Below, piece by piece: positions 15,726-24,122 of a DNA stretch of 64,000 nucleotides. The position numbers were made by a program, and so were the translations under genes. Every line of letters begins with the position of its first letter. Within the stretch, counting starts at the first letter, position 1. Where the stretch lies: contig JAEKNX010000001.1 of NCBI GenBank assembly GCA_016839055.1, positions 429,693-493,692 of the forward strand, in the 5' to 3' direction. This DNA is from Spirochaetales bacterium. GTDB lineage: Bacteria > Spirochaetota > Spirochaetia > UBA9216. A model generated the notes under the pieces. That model saw only the letters and a program-made list of their open reading frames with translations. It ran no database searches and was not told the DNA's origin.

Positions 15726-16616
15726 TTAGCCTTCCTGAATATAATCTGGTATATCAATAAGATTATTTACTATAACATCGGGTTTTATGTCCTTGCAAGC
15801 ATCATGATCTAATCTAAGCCTTAAAGAACGTTTATCGCCGGCAAAAAGAATTGTCCTGTAACCCGCCATGGCTGCCGGCATTATGTCGTTCAGCATATCA
15901 TTGCCTATGAATACAGCCTCGGAAGGATGTATTCCGCATGAAGCAAGCCTCTCGGCGTGAGTCTCAAAAAGTATTAAATCGGGCTTAGCCCGTCGCTCTG
16001 TGTAAGAGTAAATGCAGAGTTCGGGGTTGAAGCCCAGTCCGGCGAGTCCGCCGTCGGTAAGGTAGTCGAAGATGAGGGGGGTATAAAACTGGGCATTCGA
16101 GATTATTCCGAGTTCGGCATTTTGGAGTAAGGGATGTGAAAGCAGTTCGAACATGCCGGGCATTGGATAAACAGGATTCACGGTGGATTCATAGGCCGCG
16201 GCGGCAATTTCCGGATGTATAGCCGTTATATTCGGATAAATGGAAGATAAATCAGAATTAACGAGAATATCCGTCCATACTTTAACTATATCAACTTCCG
16301 GATGAGGATAGCCCTCAGTTCTCAGTCTGCTATGTGTTTCTTTTATATAACCGAAAAAAAGATCTCTGATTTTTTCGTAGAGGTCTTCGGAGCAGTTTTC
16401 AAGACCGGCTGCTGTTAAGGCATGTCTGAACGCCCCCGAAGAGCCTGATTGAACAGCAGAGCCTACATCACCTGAGACGGAGATAAGCAAGGTTCCGTAA
16501 ATATCAAAAATGAATGCTTTTATACCCGGCAGTTTCATACCGCAGCTTTCCTGATCAGTCGGAACCGGCTGAATAACTTGTCCAGGCTCAAGAAACTTCT
16601 TTAAGGATTGATTCAT
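15726..16616 (-). CDS. HAD-superfamily hydrolase
   Basis: A 296-aa haloacid-dehalogenase-fold phosphatase. Motif I is FDIYGTLL (nucleophile Asp near 38; DxYGT form), motif II IISNAQ, motif III the Lys in RRAKPDLILFE, and motif IV GNDMLNDIMPA. A helical cap lies between motifs I and II (about 55-150). Substrate is unknown; the DxYGT form occurs in haloacid dehalogenase- and YjjG-like members. It is the first gene of a two-gene minus-strand operon and is divergent from the small membrane protein at 16679. Confidence 0.85.
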   Translation of the reverse strand: MNQSLKKFLEPGQVIQPVPTDQESCGMKLPGIKAFIFDIYGTLLISVSGDVGSAVQSGSSGAFRHALTAAGLENCSEDLYEKIRDLFFGYIKETHSRLRTEGYPHPEVDIVKVWTDILVNSDLSSIYPNITAIHPEIAAAAYESTVNPVYPMPGMFELLSHPLLQNAELGIISNAQFYTPLIFDYLTDGGLAGLGFNPELCIYSYTERRAKPDLILFETHAERLASCGIHPSEAVFIGNDMLNDIMPAAMAGYRTILFAGDKRSLRLRLDHDACKDIKPDVIVNNLIDIPDYIQEG

Positions 16617-16678
16617 AACGATATTCTAAATAACGCCCGGCTATGGCGCAAGTAGAAATATGTTGATATTATTAAAAT

Positions 16679-17017
16679 ATGAAAAAACCGGACGGAAAAC
16701 TCCTTGTTTCGGTTGCAGGGCGTATAACAGTTTTTCTTTATCTCTTTTCAGTATTGATATTACTGTTATATATCCAGGGGAATTTTCAGGATTTTCTTGA
16801 TGCTTCACTTTCCGGTTTACTGACTGCTTATAAGTATACGGCGCTGATGTTCATCTCAACGGCTCTGTCCTATATTTTTATTTTGATATTTAGTGGGAGA
16901 GGCTCGAGTCGGAGTGTCGGTATCAGGATTTTTCTTACCGCAGCCGGAATAACATTATCGGCAGCAGGATTCTTTATTACAGCCATATTATCCACCGCCT
17001 TTCAGGCCGTATTATAG
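16679..17017 (+). CDS. Small membrane protein, three transmembrane helices
   Basis: A 112-aa hydrophobic protein with helices at about 13-34, 47-70 and 83-110, separated by short polar loops (GNFQDFLDASLSG; SGRGSSRSVGIR). No family is recognised. Only 62 bases separate it from the divergent HAD gene. No clear Shine-Dalgarno precedes the ATG, so the start is less certain. Confidence 0.65.
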   Translation: MKKPDGKLLVSVAGRITVFLYLFSVLILLLYIQGNFQDFLDASLSGLLTAYKYTALMFISTALSYIFILIFSGRGSSRSVGIRIFLTAAGITLSAAGFFITAILSTAFQAVL

Positions 17018-17030
17018 ATAATGGTCTCCA

Positions 17031-17080
17031 GAGGCTTGAAACTTCGGTTTTATTAAAATTACCGATATTTTAAGAGCCTC
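17031..17080. repeat. Palindromic element with GAGGCT/AGCCTC ends
   Basis: GAGGCT (17031-17036) and AGCCTC (17075-17080) bracket an inner pair CGGT/ACCG. Similar GAGGCT-type ends occur next to the hairpins at 11746 and 18393, suggesting a dispersed repeat family. The copy is imperfect. Confidence 0.4.
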
Positions 17081-17129
17081 AGTTGACGATAAAATAATAT
17101 GATAGAATACAATTCAGGATGTAGAAAAA

Positions 17130-17489
17130 ATGGTTAGAGCTGTAAGAGGCGCTGTACAGGTAGAGGCGGACGAAAAACCTCTGGTCGCAGCCGGAATAAC
17201 GAAAATGATTACCCAGATTGTTGATGATAACCTGATAAAGGTTCACGATATTGTAAGTATATTTTTCACTGTAACAGGAGATATCAAATCAGTAAATCCG
17301 GCCGCCGCGCTCAGAACAGAGGACGGTTGGGCAGATACGCCGCTTTTTTGCGCGCAGGAGCCTAATACCGAAGGAGCTATGCCGAGGGTAGTCAGGGTTC
17401 TTGTTACCTGTAACAATTTTAAGGCGGATCAAAAAGTTAAACATGCTTACCTCGGCGGAGCTGTCAGCCTCAGGCCGGACTTGAAATGA
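17130..17489 (+). CDS. aroH: Monofunctional chorismate mutase, AroH type
   Basis: A 119-aa AroH-class chorismate mutase, which converts chorismate to prephenate for phenylalanine and tyrosine. It follows the Bacillus enzyme along its length: RAVRGAVQVEAD at the start, SIFFTVTGDIKSVNPAAALR in the middle, PRVVRVLV with the active-site Arg, and the end HAYLGGAVSLRPDL. The gene lies alone among unrelated genes; map begins one base after its stop, so the two are coupled. Confidence 0.93.
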   Translation: MVRAVRGAVQVEADEKPLVAAGITKMITQIVDDNLIKVHDIVSIFFTVTGDIKSVNPAAALRTEDGWADTPLFCAQEPNTEGAMPRVVRVLVTCNNFKADQKVKHAYLGGAVSLRPDLK

Positions 17490-17490
17490 T

Positions 17491-18252
17491 ATGGGGTACA
17501 GTTATATACCGCTTAAAATGAAGGCGGAAGTCTTTAGAATAAAAAAAGCATGTGAACTGACAGTTTCGATTCTTGACCGCCTGAGACTTCAGATAAAGCC
17601 GGGAGTCGAAAGCCGGGATATCGATCTGCTGTGCCGGGAAATGCTATTCTCGGCCGGCGGTGAGGCAGGGCTTTTAGGATATAAAGGTTTTCCTTCGTCC
17701 CTATGCATTTCTGTAAATCATGTTGCCGCTCACGGCATACCAAATGATTATAAGCTCGTTAGTGGTGACATTCTCACGATGGACTTAACCGCCGGACTTA
17801 ACGGCTGGTTCGGAGACTGCGCTGTAACCCTCGGGGTCGGCGATATCTCCGAAGAAAAGGGGAAGCTGATAGCTGCAGCCGAGAGGGCCACCCTCGCTGG
17901 AATTGAAGCGGCGAGGGCGGGAGGCCGGATGGGGGACATCGGCTGCGCAATTCAGAATGCTTCTGTCGAGTCAGGATATACGGTGCTCAAAAATTTTATT
18001 GGTCATGGCATTGGCCGGAAAATACACGAGGAACCTGCAGTCCTCCATTGTGGAGAAGTCGGAAGCGGCAGACCAATAGTCCCGGGAATGGTTTTCACTA
18101 TCGAGCCTATTCTTACACCGGGAGCCGACAAGGTTGTTCTTCTGAAGGACGGCTGGTCGGTTATTACAAGAGATCGGATGCCATGCGCCCAATTCGAACA
18201 TACTATCGCCATTTTCGGCGACAGGACCGAGATACTCACAAGGGGAACTTGA
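17491..18252 (+). CDS. map: Methionine aminopeptidase, type I
   Basis: A 253-aa metalloprotease that removes the initiator methionine. Metal ligands are in place: His near 81 in VAAHGIP (substrate His), Asp about 98 (LTMDLT) and Asp about 109 (GDCAVTL), His in GHGIGRKIHEEP, Glu in FTIEPIL and Glu in QFEHTIAIF. The length matches short bacterial type I enzymes without extensions. It starts one base after aroH; a second in-frame ATG at 17518 is possible. Confidence 0.95.
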   Translation: MGYSYIPLKMKAEVFRIKKACELTVSILDRLRLQIKPGVESRDIDLLCREMLFSAGGEAGLLGYKGFPSSLCISVNHVAAHGIPNDYKLVSGDILTMDLTAGLNGWFGDCAVTLGVGDISEEKGKLIAAAERATLAGIEAARAGGRMGDIGCAIQNASVESGYTVLKNFIGHGIGRKIHEEPAVLHCGEVGSGRPIVPGMVFTIEPILTPGADKVVLLKDGWSVITRDRMPCAQFEHTIAIFGDRTEILTRGT

Positions 18253-18346
18253 ATTCCATCTGATTTACCTTAGCTGAAGTATTAGGGTGCAGCCAAATTG
18301 AAATATAAGGGCCGATTGCCTTCGAGATTATTCATACTTATCGGAG

Positions 18347-18379
18347 CGTCTTTAAAAACTTGGTTAGTTTTTAAAGATG
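18347..18379. repeat. Long perfect hairpin downstream of map
   Basis: TCTTTAAAAACT (18349-18360), loop TGGTT, AGTTTTTAAAGA (18366-18377), extended by a G-T and a C-G pair to 14 bp. AGCCTC follows at 18393-18398. The design (long AT-rich stem, 5-base loop) is like the palindromes of the 149-bp array. There is no T-run directly after it. Confidence 0.8.
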
Positions 18380-18466
18380 AATAAATTTAAGAAGCCTCAT
18401 TAGTATTTTTTTCATTAGCGGATGATATAACGGATGAGAATCAAATGAAAAGCAGTGACTTATAAA

Positions 18467-18502
18467 GACGGTCCTGAAAACAGAGCCGTCATATGTTTTT
18501 TT
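18467..18502 (+). terminator. Probable terminator for the aroH-map unit
   Basis: A 10-bp stem with one G-T pair and one mismatch (GACGGTCCTG 18467-18476 with CAGAGCCGTC 18481-18490), an AAAA loop, and T's at 18496-18502 after a 5-base gap. Confidence 0.6.
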
Positions 18503-19433
18503 AAAGTCTGCTGTTTAAAAATTCCTTGCAGAGGGGAGTCATTGTTAGGCCATAATCAGAGAATGACCTGCTGCCTGGAAGCTGGATGATGTCGGCTTCC
18601 TCAGGTACTGTATCGATAATTGAAACAATACTCGTTTCTGAGCGCCAGAGAGTTCCCCAGTCCAGACTCGAAATTGTACTGGCGTACGCGAAGAAATTCC
18701 ATGAGGAGTCGGTTCTTAAACTTTCGGCTGTTAAAGGTTGAGGATAGTCGGCCTTTTCAAGGAAACTAACCGGTATGGCCGTCCATTTATCTAATTTAAA
18801 TACAATACTGCCGAGTCCGATACCATAATCAATATCATCAGAATAGAATAATGAAATATAAACCTGTTCGCAGCTTGTAAGGTCGTTTGACTTCACATAA
18901 ATTGTGGAGCCGTCATCTTTTATAGCTATAGTAAAGGCTGACTCTTTCTCAAAGATGTAGGGTGCGCGGGGAGAATAGTTAGATGGATCTCTTACGCCTA
19001 GGAAATCGGTGCCGATTCCGTCGACATTCAGGTTGAAATTATAGGTACGCGTCTCGTTGTCACCTTTATCATCACCTGTTAAATAATCTATACGGTAATC
19101 ACCCTGTTGAATGCTTCTGGCAGCACGGTACCCGATGATTATATACTTGCCATCAGTGCCCATGACACAGTTAAGCGTGAGATCTACTAAATAACTGTCA
19201 GGAGTCAGAAGTTCTGCTTCTGTGCCGAAATATTCCAGCCAATCATTTTCACTGAGTTTAATATCTATATACTCAACAGCCTCATAGGTTGGTGAACTTA
19301 CGGTTTTTGATCGATCCAAGATCTCGACCAAGGTTTCGGCATTTGGCTCTTCAGTCAGGTTATTCCTGGTTGCAAGATCCTCACAGGATAAGAACACTGG
19401 AATGATACAGATTAGAATGAGTAGTCTTTTCAT
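18501..19433 (-). CDS. Predicted lipoprotein, function unknown
   Basis: A 310-aa lipoprotein: MKRLLILICIIPVFLSC with the lipid-accepting Cys at about 17, then a mature domain rich in Tyr, Asp and Ser with predicted beta structure (FTIAIKDDGSTIYVKSNDL, EQVYISLFYSDDIDYGIG). No family is recognised. ATG at 19433 is chosen because GGAG lies 9 bases before it; an in-frame ATG 15 bases earlier has none. It stands between the map and EF-G genes and has its own strand from map. Confidence 0.75.
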   Translation of the reverse strand: MKRLLILICIIPVFLSCEDLATRNNLTEEPNAETLVEILDRSKTVSSPTYEAVEYIDIKLSENDWLEYFGTEAELLTPDSYLVDLTLNCVMGTDGKYIIIGYRAARSIQQGDYRIDYLTGDDKGDNETRTYNFNLNVDGIGTDFLGVRDPSNYSPRAPYIFEKESAFTIAIKDDGSTIYVKSNDLTSCEQVYISLFYSDDIDYGIGLGSIVFKLDKWTAIPVSFLEKADYPQPLTAESLRTDSSWNFFAYASTISSLDWGTLWRSETSIVSIIDTVPEEADIIQLPGSRSFSDYGLTMTPLCKEFLNSRL

Positions 19434-19556
19434 TGTTTGTTTCTCCATACAATATTTAGATTACGCAAAAAGAAATTCTTAGCAGCGATTGAAAACTTCT
19501 TTTTTAAATCCACTTTATTTTCGAATAGTTATAAAACAGATATTTGCTATTTTCAA

Positions 19557-19590
19557 GAAAAAAAAAGACCTTCGGATTGATTCGAAGGTC
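19557..19590 (-). terminator. Terminator of the EF-G paralogue gene
   Basis: A perfect 8-bp stem (GACCTTCG 19567-19574 with CGAAGGTC 19583-19590); on the minus strand a run of about ten T's follows (19566-19557). Confidence 0.9.
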
Positions 19591-19614
19591 CTGAAATATC
19601 TCTTCAATTTTGAA

Positions 19615-21693
19615 CTATGCTTCTTCTTTAACGGCCTTTGATTCAGCAATTACCTTATCGGCAATAACTCCGGAGATAGGATCATAGTGATCAAACTCCA
19701 TCTCAAAGGACGCAGTACCTGAAGTAATAGATCTCAAGTCCACCGAATAATTAAGCATCTCACCCTGAGGAACCTGGGCGTCAATTTCGAGAATCCCTCC
19801 GCCGAGAGGTTCCTGCCCTATGACACGTCCGCGCTTTGAACTCAGATCAGAGAGAATATCTCCCATATACTGTTCCTCACAGAAAACCTTGAGGTTCATG
19901 ACAGGTTCAAGAAGTTTAACTGCGGCTTTTTCGAATGCAATCTTAAGAGCACCCTTTCCGGCAAGTTTGAAGGCCATTTCTGAGGAGTCAACCGGGTGTT
20001 CCTTGCCGTCGATAATTCGTGCTTCAAGACCTACAACCGGATAACCTGCAAGGAAACCTTCTTCCATGGCTTCAAGTATGCCTTTCTCTATGCCTGGCAT
20101 GTAACCTTTAGAAATTGATCCACCTTTAATAGCGTTCACAAAATGCATATGTTCATCGCGTGAAATTGGTTTGACTTCCATCATGACTTTGCCGTACTGT
20201 CCATGTCCGCCTGACTGTTTCTTGTGAGCATATTCCGCATTTGCGGATTTTGTTATTGTCTCCCTGTAGGCTATTCTCGGCTTGCGGGTTTCTAAACCTA
20301 TTTTACCCTTCTCTTTGATATTATTAAGGATGATGTTCAGATGAAGTTCGCCCATACTTGAAACAACAGTTTCTTTTGTTTCAGAATCATATTTGACTTG
20401 AAAGGTTAGATCCTGTTCCGCGAATCTCAGCAGGAACTGATTAAGCTTATCTTCTTCCTTTTTGTTTTCGGCTGAAATTGCAACAGAATGAACAGGCTGG
20501 GGGAGTTTCAGCGGATCATATTTTAATATTAAGTCAAGGGAACCGAAAGAATCATTTGTCTTGGCGCTTTCAACCTTGGTCATGATTCCGATATCACCGG
20601 CTTCAAGTATTTTGATTTCTACTAGTTTTTTTCCCTGAGACTTGTAAATCTTAGATATACGTTCTTTTTTCCCCGTTGACTCGTTGAGATATTCAGTATC
20701 AGGCACAAAGGTTCCAGTAACTACTTTAATAAATGAGAGTCTTCCTGAAAACTGGTCAATGGCTGTTTTGAAAACAAAGGCGCTGGCCGGTTTGCTTGAA
20801 TCAAAGTTAAGTTCGATAGGCTCATTGTTGGAGTTAACAGCTCTTTCGATTATGCCTTCCGGAGAAGGCGCGTTATTAGCAATAAAGTTAAGAAGTGAGG
20901 TTATTCCGCTGTTTGATTTAGCGGCGCCGCAGAGTACGGGTACTATTTTATTTCTTTTCAGTCCTTCATTGAGGCCGTGTCTGATTTCATCTTCCGAGAG
21001 AGTGCCTTCTTCAAAATATTTTTCGAGAAGTTTGTCGTCTCCCTCTGCTGCTGACTCAATACAGGTTAATCTGTATTCTGCAACTATATCGGCCATTTCG
21101 TCGGGAATATCTGTAGCTTTTTCTTTTTCGCCGGCTGCCGGCACCATATATGCCTTGTTTTCAATAAGATTAATAATGCCCTTGTAAGAATTGCCTTCTC
21201 CTATAGGGATGGTTACAGGAACCAATGGAATTTTGAATTTATCTTTAAGATCTGCAAAACAGTCGTCAAAACTGGCTCTTTCTCTATCCATCTTATTGAT
21301 GAACGCGACCCTCGGCATGTTTCTTGCGTCTAGTCTTCTCCATAACTTCATGGTTTCAATCTGCACTCCAGCATCCGCTGCAACAAGCATAATACCTGTC
21401 TCAGCAGATCTGAAACCGGCAACTACTTCCCCGACAAAGTCGGCAGCACCCGGCGTATCAAGAATATTTATCTGCTTATCTTTCCATACAAGATTAGAAA
21501 AACTTGTGTGAATGGAAATTTTTCTTGCAATTTCTTCTTCGGTGTAATCGCTGACAGTCCTTCCGGTGTCAACGCTTTCGGCTTTTGTAATGACATTTCC
21601 GTTAAAGAGCATTTGCTCAACCACGGTTGTCTTTCCAGTACTACCATGCCCTGCAAGTGCAATATTTCTGATGGCATTCGTTGAAAAACTCAT
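19615..21693 (-). CDS. Elongation factor G paralogue (EF-G2-like GTPase)
   Basis: A 692-aa protein with all five EF-G domains, but of the divergent EF-G-like class. The P-loop is GHGSTGKTT (about 15-23), G4 is NKMDRE and the C-terminal domains carry YAHKKQSGGHGQYGKVMMEV. The G2 region (ARKISIHTS) lacks the usual RGITI, and G3 is DTPGAADF where translocating EF-G has DTPGHVDF, so the His that activates water is Ala. Related second EF-Gs often have Tyr there. Its job (recycling, stress, or other) cannot be read from sequence. It lies 107 bases after a more canonical EF-G gene. Confidence 0.9.
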   Translation of the reverse strand: MSFSTNAIRNIALAGHGSTGKTTVVEQMLFNGNVITKAESVDTGRTVSDYTEEEIARKISIHTSFSNLVWKDKQINILDTPGAADFVGEVVAGFRSAETGIMLVAADAGVQIETMKLWRRLDARNMPRVAFINKMDRERASFDDCFADLKDKFKIPLVPVTIPIGEGNSYKGIINLIENKAYMVPAAGEKEKATDIPDEMADIVAEYRLTCIESAAEGDDKLLEKYFEEGTLSEDEIRHGLNEGLKRNKIVPVLCGAAKSNSGITSLLNFIANNAPSPEGIIERAVNSNNEPIELNFDSSKPASAFVFKTAIDQFSGRLSFIKVVTGTFVPDTEYLNESTGKKERISKIYKSQGKKLVEIKILEAGDIGIMTKVESAKTNDSFGSLDLILKYDPLKLPQPVHSVAISAENKKEEDKLNQFLLRFAEQDLTFQVKYDSETKETVVSSMGELHLNIILNNIKEKGKIGLETRKPRIAYRETITKSANAEYAHKKQSGGHGQYGKVMMEVKPISRDEHMHFVNAIKGGSISKGYMPGIEKGILEAMEEGFLAGYPVVGLEARIIDGKEHPVDSSEMAFKLAGKGALKIAFEKAAVKLLEPVMNLKVFCEEQYMGDILSDLSSKRGRVIGQEPLGGGILEIDAQVPQGEMLNYSVDLRSITSGTASFEMEFDHYDPISGVIADKVIAESKAVKEEA

Positions 21694-21800
21694 GTTTGCT
21701 CCTTATTATAGAGTTAGAATAATTAACTATAAGCGGGCTTTATTGAGCTGTCAAGGATAAATTAAGAGCGTATTTGCGTCATATTATTTACAATAATTTG

Positions 21801-23837
21801 TCAAATCCCGCCTTCTTTAGGCGCGAAATGACTGAATTCCATCGAAAAAGTTCCTCGTCCCTGAGTTAGACTTCTAAGTACAGTCGCGTATCCGAACATC
21901 TTTGCAAGAGGTGACTGAGAGTTGATGTGTTCTATAGCCGGACGGCTCTCGAGGCTGTTTACGAGGCCTCCCCTTGCTGTGAGATTATTTATAACTTCTC
22001 CGATGTAGTCTTTCGGGCAAAGGACATCAACATTCATCACAGGTTCTAAGAGGACGGGCGATGCCTGTCTGCAGGCGTTGTCAAATCCCATAGCGGCAGC
22101 GGCTTCATACGCGAAAGCAGATGAAGTGAGCTCATTATAGACTGCGTCTGTGAGAGTCACGCCAATGTCGATAGTGGGGTAGCCGTACATTATTCCGCCT
22201 GAGAATGAGTTCATTATTCCGCGCTGAACGGCATCCTGATATTCCCGGGGGAGAACTTTTTCCGATACTGCCGATTCAAAGGTTGTGCCTTCTCCGCTGC
22301 TAAGAGGTTTGACCTTCAAGGTAATCTCGGCTGTATTTTCTTTTCCTGCCATAATTTTCTGGAATTTCTCAGTAAAATCCACTTCCTTACTAATGGATTC
22401 CCTGTATGAGACCTGCGGACTTCCTATTCGGGCGTCAATTTTAAACTCTTTAGTTACTCTGGTCACGAGAACATCTAGGTGGAGTTCTCCCATTCCTGAT
22501 ATTACAAGCTGTCCGGTCTCATCATCCTCTTTTACCTTGAATGTTGGATCTTCTTTCATGAGGGAGTTAAGGGTTTTTTTAAGTTTATCCATGTCGCTCA
22601 TGGTTTTGGGTTCAATCGCAACGGTTATAACAGGCTCAGGGAAGTGCATCGATTCGAGTAGAACCTGATGGCCTTCACTGCCTATGGTGTCGCCTGTCTG
22701 AGCATCCTTCATGCCGATAATCACGCCTATATCACCCGCGGATAGAGTGGAAAGATCTTCAGACGAATTAGAATGCATTCTGAGAATCCTGGTAAGTCGT
22801 TCTCTCTTTCGTTTATTCATGTTGTAAACGGTAGTGCCTTTTTTAATTATACCCGAGTAAACCCTTACATAGCAGAGAGGTCCGGCCTCTCTATCATTTT
22901 GGATCTTGAAAATCAGTGCAAGAGGGTTGCCGCTCTCAACTCGCTCGACATCAACCTTAGTTTCATTTTTTACTGAGATACCGGTAATTGGAGGAAGATC
23001 AAGAGGAGCCGGAAGATACTCGGTTATTCCGTCGAGAAGCGGCTGGACACCGATATTCCGAAGAGAGGCCCCGACGAATATCGGGAGAAAACTCTGCTTG
23101 AGGACTCCTTTTCTGATTGTAGTATTTATCAGTTGAATAGGAATTTCTTCTCCTTCGAGATAGAGCTCTGTGATCTCGTCCGATACTGTACCGAGACTGT
23201 CCAGAAGTTTTTCACGCCACTTATGGGCTATTACCGAATTTTCATCGGAAAGCGGTTTATATTTAACTCCGGCCTTCGGATCATCTTCCGGCCAGTATAT
23301 TTCTCTCATATGAAGAAGATCTATTATTCCTTTGAAATTCGATTCATAACCAATAGGCAGATATAAGGGTACGGGGTTAGCGCCGAGTTTTTCTTCAAGC
23401 TCTTTGAGCACCTCAAAAAAATCCGCTCCAATACGGTCCATCTTATTTATATAGGCTATTCGGGGCACGCTGTAAGTATCAGCCTGATGCCATACAGTTT
23501 CAGACTGCGGCTCGACTCCGCCTACGGCGCAGAAAATCGCTACTGCTCCGTCCAGGACCCGCAGGGAACGTTCGACTTCGGCAGTAAAATCAACATGACC
23601 CGGAGTGTCGATAATATTAATCTGGCAATCATTCCAGAAACAGGTTGTTGCCGCAGAGACTATAGTAATACCGCGGTTCTGCTCCTGTTCCATCCAGTCC
23701 ATTGTAGCTTCACCGTCATCTACCTCACCAATTCGGTGACTCTTCCCGGTATAAAAAAGAATCCTTTCTGTGGTTGTGGTCTTGCCTGCATCTATATGGG
23801 CCATTATCCCGATGTTTCTCATTTTCTCTACTGCCAT
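21801..23837 (-). CDS. fusA: Elongation factor G
   Basis: A 678-aa translation GTPase with intact motifs: [19 protein letters not shown] (about 12-30), [15 protein letters not shown] with the catalytic His, and YINKMDRIG. Domain IV and V segments are normal (PLLE-type [36 protein letters not shown]). Spirochaetes can carry two EF-Gs that split translocation (spdEFG1) and recycling (spdEFG2); the GEVDDG stretch in switch I resembles the recycling type, so the precise role is open. ATG at 23837 gives the family's N-terminus; longer frames add a foreign 27-residue extension. Confidence 0.92.
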   Translation of the reverse strand: MAVEKMRNIGIMAHIDAGKTTTTERILFYTGKSHRIGEVDDGEATMDWMEQEQNRGITIVSAATTCFWNDCQINIIDTPGHVDFTAEVERSLRVLDGAVAIFCAVGGVEPQSETVWHQADTYSVPRIAYINKMDRIGADFFEVLKELEEKLGANPVPLYLPIGYESNFKGIIDLLHMREIYWPEDDPKAGVKYKPLSDENSVIAHKWREKLLDSLGTVSDEITELYLEGEEIPIQLINTTIRKGVLKQSFLPIFVGASLRNIGVQPLLDGITEYLPAPLDLPPITGISVKNETKVDVERVESGNPLALIFKIQNDREAGPLCYVRVYSGIIKKGTTVYNMNKRKRERLTRILRMHSNSSEDLSTLSAGDIGVIIGMKDAQTGDTIGSEGHQVLLESMHFPEPVITVAIEPKTMSDMDKLKKTLNSLMKEDPTFKVKEDDETGQLVISGMGELHLDVLVTRVTKEFKIDARIGSPQVSYRESISKEVDFTEKFQKIMAGKENTAEITLKVKPLSSGEGTTFESAVSEKVLPREYQDAVQRGIMNSFSGGIMYGYPTIDIGVTLTDAVYNELTSSAFAYEAAAAMGFDNACRQASPVLLEPVMNVDVLCPKDYIGEVINNLTARGGLVNSLESRPAIEHINSQSPLAKMFGYATVLRSLTQGRGTFSMEFSHFAPKEGGI

Positions 23838-23946
23838 TGTTTTTCTCCGAGGGCATCCTAACATAAAACGACCGAAATAATAAAGAGTGCTGAAAATAAT
23901 ATTTTTGAAGGTTTTCAAATATCTGAAAATATTTCCTCGGAGCTTC

Positions 23947-23975
23947 TTGACAAAAAATCAGAACTTGTGTACTTT
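23947..23975 (+). promoter_or_regulatory. Promoter of the tRNA-Val gene
   Basis: A perfect TTGACA (23947-23952), a 17-base spacer and TACTTT (23970-23975), ending 17 bases before the mature tRNA. Confidence 0.7.
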
Positions 23976-23992
23976 CTATCTCACAACGAACA

Positions 23993-24065
23993 GGGTGTTT
24001 AGCTCAGTTGGGAGAGCGCCTGCCTTACAAGCAGGATGTCGGGGGTTCAAGTCCCTCAACGCCCA
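23993..24065 (+). tRNA. tRNA-Val (anticodon UAC)
   Basis: A 73-nt cloverleaf. The acceptor stem GGGTGTT pairs with AACGCCC (one G-T pair). D stem GCTC/GAGC, anticodon stem CCTGC/GCAGG with loop CTTACAA giving anticodon TAC, and T arm GGGGG-TTCAAGT-CCCTC are all present. The 3' CCA is not encoded (A73 is followed by TTT), so the cca product must add it. It is a lone tRNA gene with its own promoter and terminator, divergent from the EF-G gene. Confidence 0.98.
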
Positions 24066-24069
24066 TTTT

Positions 24070-24102
24070 AAAAGACGAATCTTTACGGTTCGTCTTTTTT
24101 TT
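24070..24102 (+). terminator. Terminator of the tRNA-Val gene
   Basis: A perfect 10-bp stem (AAAAGACGAA 24070-24079 with TTCGTCTTTT 24089-24098) continuing into T's to 24102, 5 bases after the tRNA. Confidence 0.93.
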
Positions 24103-24122
24103 ATCTCTGAAATTATTATAAG

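Noticed and set aside
22285-22668. Plus-strand frame of 127 codons inside EF-G
   Set aside because: Antisense reading of conserved EF-G codons; no own signals.
23845-23942. CTCCGAGG/CCTCGGAG inverted repeat between fusA and tRNA-Val
   Set aside because: Eight bp, 82 bases apart, in an ordinary divergent promoter region; chance is a fair explanation.
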